Source of the DNA: an uncultured Roseibium sp.
GTDB taxonomy: Bacteria > Pseudomonadota > Alphaproteobacteria > Rhizobiales > Stappiaceae
Assembly: GCF_947494555.1 (NCBI RefSeq)
Contig: NZ_CANLVF010000003.1
Coordinates: 310,001-374,000 of the forward strand
Reading direction: 5' to 3'
Length of the DNA stretch: 64,000 bases
The notes beneath the pieces are model-generated. The model was not told the DNA's origin. It was given only the letters and a program-made list of their open reading frames with translations, and did not search any database. A program made the translations under genes and the position numbers. The stretch's first letter is position 1; each line of letters begins with the position of its first letter. Shown here piece by piece: positions 53,077-60,135 of the stretch.

Positions 53077-53510
53077 TTCGAGGTCTCCTTGAGAGCAACT
53101 TGTTGGACCTTGGCGTCCGTGTCAGCGCGATCCTGGTTCGAACCGCCTTGCGCAATAAAGGCGGTGCCAACACAAATCAGGGCGATGCCAAAAACCCGCA
53201 TCGCGTTCAGATCTTCGTGGAAGATGAAGAAGGCGTAGACGGCAACCACCACATAGGCGAGCGACAGGAATGGATAGGCGTAGGACAATTCCACCTTGGA
53301 CAGCACGTAGAGGTGTGACGCCATTGAAATCACGAAAGTGCACAGGCCGAGAAAGACGAAGGGTGTGAACACCACCTGCAGCAATTTTACGATCAGATTG
53401 CTGTGCAGTGTGCTGAAGTCGCCAATCTGCGTCATTCCGTATTTCAACATGATCTGTGCCGCTGCGTTTGTCAGGACGGTAAACAGAATGAAGGGAAGGT
53501 AAGTACTCAT
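53073..53510 (-). CDS. small four-helix DMT/EamA-SMR-type membrane carrier
   Basis: A 145-residue protein with four predicted helices: YLPFILFTVLTNAAAQIMLK, then FTPFVFLGLCTFVISMASHL, YAYPFLSLAYVVVAVYAFFI and VFGIALICVGTAFIAQGG. Size and order match single-domain EamA/ArnE-ArnF-like carriers, which flip undecaprenyl-phosphate-linked aminoarabinose or other lipid-linked sugars as dimers. Start ATG 53510 is preferred; the ribosome-binding site is weak. It leads the operon with the SDR and aminotransferase genes. Confidence 0.72.
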   Translation of the reverse strand: MSTYLPFILFTVLTNAAAQIMLKYGMTQIGDFSTLHSNLIVKLLQVVFTPFVFLGLCTFVISMASHLYVLSKVELSYAYPFLSLAYVVVAVYAFFIFHEDLNAMRVFGIALICVGTAFIAQGGSNQDRADTDAKVQQVALKETSK

Positions 53511-53681
53511 ACAGGCCGTCTCCGCACGGGCTTGATGCAACACCGGCAATATCCTTCGAATTCAATTAAATTATATTAATTTGAAATTCACTCGAGTTAC
53601 CGTTTTTGCTATGAATAACAAAACATTACTTGATTTCGATAATTTTTCTTTACACAAAAATATATCGTTTACTTATGCGAT
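53511..53681. promoter_or_regulatory. very AT-rich promoter region of the carrier-SDR-aminotransferase operon
   Basis: This 171-bp gap contains the AT-rich, partly palindromic block TTCAATTAAATTATATTAAT starting at 53561 and ending in TTGAA at 53585, and further A/T runs to 53680. It contrasts sharply with the GC-rich flanks. It probably holds the promoter for the minus-strand operon and possibly binds a silencer; no consensus boxes were assigned. Confidence 0.4.
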
Positions 53682-54983
53682 TCAGCTTAGAGCTGTTCTG
53701 CGCCAGAAGTCTGACAACAGCACGGGATCCCGTAACTCTTCGAGCCGTTGCCAGTGCGGGAACGAAGCCTTGAACGTGAACGAAGACATCCGCCGGTCCT
53801 TGTACGGGTTCACGGCACCGCCGGCGGCCAGGGTGATCTCGTCGAGTTGCTGCAGAAGCGCGAGGGTTGGCCCGCCTTTGTCAGGGAAGTCGAGCGTGAG
53901 TGTGTAGCCGGGGCGCGGAAAACTCATGAATCCAGGGCTTTTCATGGATCCGAAACGCTTCAGAACCGTCAGAAACGATCCATGCCTGCTCGCCTGCGTG
54001 CATTCCAGGAGCGACTTCACTGTCTCAAAGCCCTCGCTTTCCGGAATGACACTCTGATGCTGATGCAGCCCCCGCGGACCGTAGAGACGGTTCCAGCGCC
54101 CGATCCGGTCGAGCGGAAAGAAGAACTTGTCGGAGGCAACGTCCTTTATCGAACACCCCGCCGGCGCACTGCGAAAATAGGTTTCGTTGAAGAGACTGAG
54201 GAAGGGGCCCTGAAGCGGTGTGATGGGAGGCGTGAAGGGGATGGTCAGGCGCGGTCCGGAGGCTTTTTCCTGATATTCACCACTGGCCGCATGATCTCCC
54301 GCGATCAGATGACCGCGCCCGAAACGCTTTCCGATGCTGAGAGAGTCGATCCATGCGACCGCGTATTCGTGCTTTTCGTCGGCCGCTTCCGCGAGATCAA
54401 AATAGTCCTCGAGGCAATCGAAGCGCGTTGTTTCCTGCCGGATTGACGGCGAAGTTACCTGCATTAACCGAATGGTCGCCGAACGGATCAATCCGGTAAG
54501 GCCCAGTCCGCCGATCGTTGCCGCAAAGAGACCGGTTTCATCGCCCGGCCTGATCGAGAGGCTGCCTTTGTCGGTACGGTCAAGGCGGATCTCCTCGACA
54601 TGGCAGCCGAAGGTGCCCTTGCGATGATGGTTCTTGCCGTGAATATCGTTTGCAATCGCTCCGCCGAGCGTGACGAACTGCGTTCCGGGCAGGACTGCCG
54701 GAAACCAGCCATGAAGCGCAACGGCACTGATGATTTCCGACAGAAGAACACCGGCTTCCGCTTCCAGGAGACCTGTCGACTTGTCGAATGTCAGAATTCT
54801 GCCTGACGAACGTGTCGCTACGGCGGTTCCAGACGCATTCAGACAGCTGTCCCCGTAACTGCGCCCGTTGCCGTATGGTAGCAGACTCCCCGGTTTACGC
54901 GAGGCCGCCAAATAGGCATCGGGCTGCACCTGATCGGTTGCTTCGACCTTCAGACCGCCCCAGCTTTGAACATGCTTTGTCAC
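53682..54983 (-). CDS. FAD-binding oxidoreductase, DprE1-like (decaprenylphosphoryl-ribose oxidase family)
   Basis: A 433-residue VAO-type flavoprotein. It has PYGNGRSYGDSCLN at residues ~36-49 for the FAD pyrophosphate, and LPGTQFVTLGGAIANDIHGKNHH near residue 97, the hallmark of DprE1/sugar-1,4-lactone oxidases. The C-terminus FKASFPHWQRLEELRDP also fits. DprE1 oxidises the C2 hydroxyl of decaprenylphosphoryl-ribose en route to arabinofuranose. Start GTG 54983, six bases after the HAD-UbiA gene on the same strand, which would make its substrate precursor. Confidence 0.82.
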   Translation of the reverse strand: MTKHVQSWGGLKVEATDQVQPDAYLAASRKPGSLLPYGNGRSYGDSCLNASGTAVATRSSGRILTFDKSTGLLEAEAGVLLSEIISAVALHGWFPAVLPGTQFVTLGGAIANDIHGKNHHRKGTFGCHVEEIRLDRTDKGSLSIRPGDETGLFAATIGGLGLTGLIRSATIRLMQVTSPSIRQETTRFDCLEDYFDLAEAADEKHEYAVAWIDSLSIGKRFGRGHLIAGDHAASGEYQEKASGPRLTIPFTPPITPLQGPFLSLFNETYFRSAPAGCSIKDVASDKFFFPLDRIGRWNRLYGPRGLHQHQSVIPESEGFETVKSLLECTQASRHGSFLTVLKRFGSMKSPGFMSFPRPGYTLTLDFPDKGGPTLALLQQLDEITLAAGGAVNPYKDRRMSSFTFKASFPHWQRLEELRDPVLLSDFWRRTALS

Positions 54984-54989
54984 GCCGGA

Positions 54990-56426
54990 TCACCAGACCG
55001 CAGCAATGAGAAACAAAAACGCGCCACACCCGATCATAAACTGACTGCGCCAGTCCTTCAGGATGAACACGATCGGGTCCTCATGCATTTCGTCCCTGCG
55101 CGCCAGGATCCAGATACGCATGATGATGTAGAGGATCAGCGGACACAGGAGCCAGATCATCTGCGGAACCGCATAGGCCCGCTCGATTGCCGGACTTTGA
55201 ATATAAAGCGCGAGAACCAACACCGCCGCGAAGCCCGATGTCATCCCGGCCTGCGAAATCGTCTCAAGGTCCACATGCCGGTACCCGCGCCCGGTGACTG
55301 CGCGCGAAGCCGTCTCGCCGACCTGCTGCAGCTCGGTGAAGCGTTTCACGAGCGCGAGGGACAGGAAGAAAAAGACGGAGAACGCCAGCAACCAGAAGGA
55401 ATATTCGATACTTGCGGCCACACCGCCCGCAAGAACACGGATCGTATAAAGGCCGGCCAGAACAAAGACATCCAATAGCAGCATCCGTTTGACGGAGACG
55501 GAATAGGCGGTGGTGATGAAGAGATAGAGCAGCAGGATGCCCGCAAACTCGATCGGCAGAAGCGTTGAAATCGCGAAGGCCACCGCGATGGAAACAAATG
55601 CCAGTCCCAGACCGTTCGGAACACTCAATCGTCCGCTGGCAAAGGGGCGCTTCCGCTTTGTCTTGTGATTGCGGTCTGACTCAAGGTCCATCAGGTCATT
55701 CAGGATATAGATTGCCGAGGCAGAGAGAGAAAACGCGACAAAGGCCAGGATTGCGCTCAGGAGCACGGAGCCGACGAAGATTTCATGCGCCATGACGGCC
55801 GGCACGAAGATCAGCGTGTTTTTGAGCCATTGATGCGGGCGCATTGCCTGAACGGCGGCCTTTACCTGGCTTTCCGAGGCTTCGATCCGGTTGGCACCGG
55901 ATTGCTTCTGCCAACGATTGGCGGCGCGGTCCGGTGCGACGACTGTCGCCTCCGAGGCTGCCTCGAACAAGCAAACGTCCTGATGCGAGTTGCCGTAATA
56001 CTCAAAACCGAGGTCACCGGCTTCCGCTTCGATACGCTCAAGCTTGCGCCCTGATGTGAGATTGGTTTCCTCGTCCGAGGCGAGCACGCGATCAAAGAGA
56101 GCAAGATGGTCGGCAACGGCGTGGGCGAGTTTCTCGTTCGAGCCCGTTGCCAGGACAAGCTGCCGTCCCAGCGCTTTTTGTGCGCCCAATTGCTCCACGA
56201 CCTCGGCCCGGTAAGGCAGAACCGTCACATCGATCCCGGCTGCTTCCGCCAGCCGCGCCTTCGTATAGGCGATGCCTCTCAAGACCCATCCGAACAGCGC
56301 GAACACGATCAGGGGATTACGACGCAAGGACTGAAACAGGCTCTCCCAGAGCAGATCGGTCCGGAGCAACGTTCCGTCCAGGTCCACATAGATTGTCCTG
56401 TTTGAAGTCTCTAGGCGCTGATCCAT
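54990..56426 (-). CDS. HAD phosphatase-UbiA prenyltransferase fusion (DPPR-synthase-like)
   Basis: A 478-residue two-domain protein. Residues ~10-190 form a HAD phosphatase (nucleophile Asp in IYVDLDGTLLRTDLL). Residues ~200-478 form a UbiA-type prenyltransferase with about nine helices, the Mg-binding motif NDLMDLESDRNHKTKRKRP and a second Asp motif in LLLDVFVLAGLYTIRVLAGG. Mycobacterial Rv3806c (UbiA) transfers phosphoribose to decaprenyl phosphate and a separate phosphatase removes the 5-phosphate; here both would be in one chain. The DprE1-like gene follows at 6 bp. ATG 56426 is preferred over the adjacent TTG. Confidence 0.83.
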   Translation of the reverse strand: MDQRLETSNRTIYVDLDGTLLRTDLLWESLFQSLRRNPLIVFALFGWVLRGIAYTKARLAEAAGIDVTVLPYRAEVVEQLGAQKALGRQLVLATGSNEKLAHAVADHLALFDRVLASDEETNLTSGRKLERIEAEAGDLGFEYYGNSHQDVCLFEAASEATVVAPDRAANRWQKQSGANRIEASESQVKAAVQAMRPHQWLKNTLIFVPAVMAHEIFVGSVLLSAILAFVAFSLSASAIYILNDLMDLESDRNHKTKRKRPFASGRLSVPNGLGLAFVSIAVAFAISTLLPIEFAGILLLYLFITTAYSVSVKRMLLLDVFVLAGLYTIRVLAGGVAASIEYSFWLLAFSVFFFLSLALVKRFTELQQVGETASRAVTGRGYRHVDLETISQAGMTSGFAAVLVLALYIQSPAIERAYAVPQMIWLLCPLILYIIMRIWILARRDEMHEDPIVFILKDWRSQFMIGCGAFLFLIAAVW

Positions 56427-56705
56427 CAAGCAGACGTCCCGAGCTCAAGCGCTGCCACAGCCCCCACTGGAGCTTCACGGCGCCAAACTCTTTCCCTGTT
56501 GGTCACTATCGATGCACACTATTCGTGCTTAATTTTCACCAGAACTAGCGCGAATTTCTTATCATGCGCTTTAGAGCGAAGTGAAAGAACACGATTTCGG
56601 CCGCATTTTACGCAAATTATGCAAATTTTTGACAAGCCGATGCCAATATACTTATCGAATGATGAATCCTAAAAAGAGAGTTTTACTTAGAAGCCGATTT
56701 GAAAA
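56427..56705. promoter_or_regulatory. 279-bp intergenic region upstream of the HAD-UbiA gene
   Basis: The left part (56427-56540) is GC-rich and the right part (56560-56705) is AT-rich (TTTACGCAAATTATGCAAAT region). No gene is supported. It should include the promoter for the minus-strand HAD-UbiA/DprE1-like pair and the 3' end of the operon to its right. Confidence 0.4.
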
Positions 56706-57512
56706 TTAATATTTGGACTTTGGAAAAGCTGCAAAGTCGATGTGACCGATCGTGACGCGAATATCACCGGACCGCATTTGCGTCAGATGTTGCGACCGCC
56801 ACTCTTCCAGAACCTCGTGCGACGTTCCGTTTTTCAGGCCGACTCCGGACCAGCCCGACAGGAACTCGTCCAAAAATGCCTCGTCGGCGGGCCCGACAAC
56901 CCAGTCGGATGTTCCCTTGACGACTTCGTAGCCCCTTGCCTTGAACAATTCGATTGCCCGCTCGGCTGCCAGAGGCCCTAGGGCGGGACCAAAGCCCTTG
57001 TCCAACCGCTGGTCGCTGTTCAGAGCATCCAGCATCGTTTGATCCAGCGATGCCGGCGGAGCAAAGGTTATGCGCCCGTCATAGGTCAAACTGGCCAGAA
57101 ACGGCTTTTGCACCCGGACGACACAGTCGACAAGGCGTACCAGAAAATCATCCGAAACGAGATCCAGGAAAGCCGAAGTCGTGATGGCATCCACATCTGG
57201 AAATGGAAGATCTTCGAATTTGGCGGCCAGATCGACCTGACGAAGCGAAAGCTCCCCCTGGAGTTGCTGCTGCCAACGTTCGTGCGCAACCGCAATAAGA
57301 TCAGAATCATGATCGGTCAGCGTCCACGTAGTGTCAGCCGGCAACTGGTCTTTCAGGGCAGCTACCGTCGACCCTGCGCCGCTGGCAAGATCCAGGAGAC
57401 GCGGAGAGCTTGCAGGCAATTGTTTCAGGAAGGCCGTTTCGACGTCCTGGTTCCTGGCGGCAAGATCCAGCGGCTCTCTCAAGGCCAGCCATTTAGAGGA
57501 AAATCCGCTCAT
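56706..57512 (-). CDS. class I SAM-dependent methyltransferase-like protein
   Basis: A 268-residue protein. Motif I appears as LLDLASGAGSTVAAL near residue 39, with WTLTDHDSDLI as motif II and DAITTSAFLDLV as motif IV, so SAM binding is plausible. The substrate is unknown. It is the last gene of a minus-strand operon with a GT4 transferase (ATGA overlap), a PTPS-fold protein and a BchC-like dehydrogenase, so it likely modifies the same small molecule. Confidence 0.78.
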   Translation of the reverse strand: MSGFSSKWLALREPLDLAARNQDVETAFLKQLPASSPRLLDLASGAGSTVAALKDQLPADTTWTLTDHDSDLIAVAHERWQQQLQGELSLRQVDLAAKFEDLPFPDVDAITTSAFLDLVSDDFLVRLVDCVVRVQKPFLASLTYDGRITFAPPASLDQTMLDALNSDQRLDKGFGPALGPLAAERAIELFKARGYEVVKGTSDWVVGPADEAFLDEFLSGWSGVGLKNGTSHEVLEEWRSQHLTQMRSGDIRVTIGHIDFAAFPKSKY

Positions 57513-58561
57513 TTCTCCGCACCCTCCAATGCCCCGGCAAACCTTGTCGCTGCGTCCCGCCAGTCAGGCAATGCAGCGGCAGCCATCTCGGCAGCCTGCG
57601 CCATGTCGCGCCTTGCATTTGGATCGCTCAAAAGCAGTTTGAGAGCGCTTCCAAGCCTTTCTGTATCCTCTATGCCGCAGTAAATCGCGGCGTCTTCCGG
57701 CAGCGTGTCTTCAACCGCACCGCCGCCACTGCCGATCACCGGCAACCCGTGCGCCAACGCTTCGGTATAGGCCATTCCGTATCCTTCATAACGACTGGCA
57801 AGAACGAACACGTCGGCACTGCGATAGAAGCCCGGAAGGTCGCAAGGGGCAACCGCGCCGTGAAACGTTACGCGTTCGGTCAGGCGGTGTTCCGGCAGGC
57901 TCGAAACCAATGCTGCATGGCACGCCGGATCCGCGTCAAGGCCGCCGACAATGTCGAGATGCCAATCGTATTCCTGCAGATTTGCCAGCGCAGAAAAAAG
58001 CAGATCGTACCCTTTTCGCGGCACCACGGTGCCAACGGAAAGCAGCCGCACTTGCTCCGACGCGCTTCTTTGGATCCGGCCGTGTTTTTCCGTTCCGGGC
58101 AGAATGACCGAAATGGATGCCTGCGCAATCCCGAACAGGTCCATGACCTGGTCGGCGGTCGCATGACTGGTCACGATGACATGGTTTGCATGGGACAGGG
58201 CCTTGCGCTCGCTATCGAGCAAAGCCTCCGACTGCTCAGGCGAAAGGCCGGTTTCCCGGCAGAGTGGATGATGCACCAGCGCCACGAGCTGCAAGCGGCC
58301 GGTCAAGGCAGACGCTATGTCCGCCATGGTACCGAATGCCAACCCGTCCACCACCAGCAGCGCCTCCTCAGGTAGCCGGGCAAGCATGTCGCGGCTTTTG
58401 GCAAGGGTCGATTGCGACGGGAAGGGAAACCCGTCTCCAAGCGAAATCAGTTCAACGGACCAGCCCAGATCACGAAGCCCGGCAATGATCTGGCGGTCGT
58501 ACCCATACCCGCCCGTCGGCGTGTCCAGGTTGCCCGGATAGGCGAAAAACAGCTTTTTCAT
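57509..58561 (-). CDS. GT4-family glycosyltransferase
   Basis: A 350-residue GT-B enzyme: N-terminal FAYPGNLDTPTGGYGYDRQI, inter-domain LLSVGTVVPRKGYDLLFSAL, and nucleotide-sugar site ASRYEGYGMAYTEALAHGLPVIG. Its acceptor is unknown. It overlaps the methyltransferase gene by ATGA and sits 6 bp after the PTPS-fold gene, so glycosylation of a pterin-like product is a reasonable guess, as in cyanobacterial pterin glycosides. A cell-surface polysaccharide role is the alternative given nearby EPS genes. Confidence 0.82.
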   Translation of the reverse strand: MKKLFFAYPGNLDTPTGGYGYDRQIIAGLRDLGWSVELISLGDGFPFPSQSTLAKSRDMLARLPEEALLVVDGLAFGTMADIASALTGRLQLVALVHHPLCRETGLSPEQSEALLDSERKALSHANHVIVTSHATADQVMDLFGIAQASISVILPGTEKHGRIQRSASEQVRLLSVGTVVPRKGYDLLFSALANLQEYDWHLDIVGGLDADPACHAALVSSLPEHRLTERVTFHGAVAPCDLPGFYRSADVFVLASRYEGYGMAYTEALAHGLPVIGSGGGAVEDTLPEDAAIYCGIEDTERLGSALKLLLSDPNARRDMAQAAEMAAAALPDWRDAATRFAGALEGAEK

Positions 58562-58567
58562 TGCCGA

Positions 58568-58966
58568 TCAGATTTTGGCTTCGTACCAGGCACGCGCAAC
58601 GTGAGATTCCGAAATGGTCACCCGGATCGCATCGAGTTCACTGCCGGACCTGCCGAGGCGATTGTCGCGGGCGGCCTTTGCGAGATGATCGTGGATGTGC
58701 TTGGTCAGGAATTCGGTGGTCGTATTCACGCCGGCAAACTCGGGCACGTCGTCGAGATTTTTGTAATTCAGGGGCCCCAGGACCTCCTTCAATGCTTCGT
58801 GCGCGCGGCCGATGTCGATCACCACGCCGTTGTCATCCAGTTTTTCGGACAGAAATGCAGCATCTATGACAAATGTCGCCCCGTGCAGGGCCTGCGCGGG
58901 ACCGAACAGCTCCCCCTTGAAGGAATGGGCAATCATGACATGGTCGCGAACTTCAACAGCAAACAT
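58568..58966 (-). CDS. 6-pyruvoyl-tetrahydropterin synthase/QueD-fold protein with altered active site
   Basis: A 132-residue T-fold protein. His14 (MIAHSF) and His28 (LHGATF) match two zinc ligands of PTPS/QueD. The third ligand of the usual HGH motif is Ala30, and the catalytic Cys four residues before His28 is Ala24. The TTTEF motif and the C-terminal ISESHVARAWYE, holding the pterin-anchoring Glu, remain. It may bind a pterin or similar ligand but should not work as ordinary PTPS or QueD. ATG 58966 is chosen at the family start; the frame extends to 59020. Confidence 0.8.
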   Translation of the reverse strand: MFAVEVRDHVMIAHSFKGELFGPAQALHGATFVIDAAFLSEKLDDNGVVIDIGRAHEALKEVLGPLNYKNLDDVPEFAGVNTTTEFLTKHIHDHLAKAARDNRLGRSGSELDAIRVTISESHVARAWYEAKI

Positions 58967-59023
58967 ATTTCGAGGTTCCTGAGACTTCTGGTCGAACTGG
59001 TTGGACGGGGCGGGGAGCACCTT

Positions 59024-60061
59024 CTAGCAGATCTGCTCCTCATAAACGACAAGAGCGGCCAGGACATCTGACGCCTTGTTCAACACTTCGGGAAGTTGCT
59101 CCGGCAGATTTTGAAATGCAATCCTGTGCGTGATCAGATGATCAAGTACCGGGTCCGCGAGGAGCGACATTGCCGTTTCCAGACGCCGCCGGTAGGTCCA
59201 TCTGGGCTGGCGCTCAAACGGGATCGTTCCGACCTGACTGGAGATAAGCTTAAGGCGCCGGCTGTGGAAGTCGGCGCCCAGGGAAACAGCAACGTTTCCA
59301 GCACCATACCAACTCATTTCAACGATGGACGTCCCATCTCCGGCGCATTCCAGTGCCGTCGCCAAGCCTGCCGCGCTGGCGCTTGTGTGAAACACGATGT
59401 CCTGATCTCGCGGCGCATTTTGCGGCAGTGCAAAATAAAGTCCGAGTGCGTTCGCAGATTCTGCACGCTCAGGGTTTGTATCAATGACGGTGACGGTTGA
59501 TCCGGGCAGTTTGCCTGCGACGTATGCGGTCAGGAGGCCGACAACGCCGCCTCCAACCACGCAGATGTGATCCCCAGGTGATGGTTTTCCGTCCCATATA
59601 GCGTTAAGCGCTGTTTCCATATTGGCTGCAAGAACAGCACGTTCTGGCGAAACACCATCAGGAACCGGCACGCAAGAGTTGGCAGGGAGAGTGTAGACGT
59701 TTTGATGTGGGTAGAGGGAAAAGACGGTTCGGCCGACCAGAGCTGTGTCTCCTTCCAGAACCGTGCCGACGCTGGAATATCCGTATTTAACCGGAAACGG
59801 GAAGTCTCCTTTCTGAAACGGCGCACGCATTCGCTGCCATTCGCTTTGCGGAACCTGCCCACGAAAAACGAGGCCTTCCGTGCCGCGACTTACGCCGCTA
59901 TAGAGTGCTTTCACGAAAACCTCTCCAGGTTGCGGCCGTTGAAGCGGAACCCGTTCAAGGCTGCATCGCTCACTTTCCTGATACCACAAAGCGCATGGCT
60001 CGGGTGTGCCGCGCGTCACCACCTCTTTTTCCGTCATTCCCGTACCGTTCCACTCACTCAA
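59024..60061 (-). CDS. zinc-type (MDR) alcohol dehydrogenase-like protein, BchC-like
   Basis: A 345-residue medium-chain dehydrogenase. The N-terminal GroES-like domain has ALYSGVSRGTEGLVFRG, where the catalytic zinc Cys of typical ADHs is Ser, as in BchC-like members. The NAD(P) fold begins HICVVGGGVVGLLTAYVA. It probably oxidises or reduces a hydroxyl/keto side chain, by analogy with sepiapterin-reductase-like steps on pterins, but this is inference. The TTG at 60061 has an AGGAG site at 4 bp; ATG 60037 is an alternative. First gene of the four-gene operon. Confidence 0.78.
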   Translation of the reverse strand: MSEWNGTGMTEKEVVTRGTPEPCALWYQESERCSLERVPLQRPQPGEVFVKALYSGVSRGTEGLVFRGQVPQSEWQRMRAPFQKGDFPFPVKYGYSSVGTVLEGDTALVGRTVFSLYPHQNVYTLPANSCVPVPDGVSPERAVLAANMETALNAIWDGKPSPGDHICVVGGGVVGLLTAYVAGKLPGSTVTVIDTNPERAESANALGLYFALPQNAPRDQDIVFHTSASAAGLATALECAGDGTSIVEMSWYGAGNVAVSLGADFHSRRLKLISSQVGTIPFERQPRWTYRRRLETAMSLLADPVLDHLITHRIAFQNLPEQLPEVLNKASDVLAALVVYEEQIC

Positions 60062-60135
60062 TTAGCTCCTGTCAATTTTAGGACATTTTGACATGTGCAC
60101 TATCGCCACGATTGCCCGGATTGGAAGTCAAAAAA

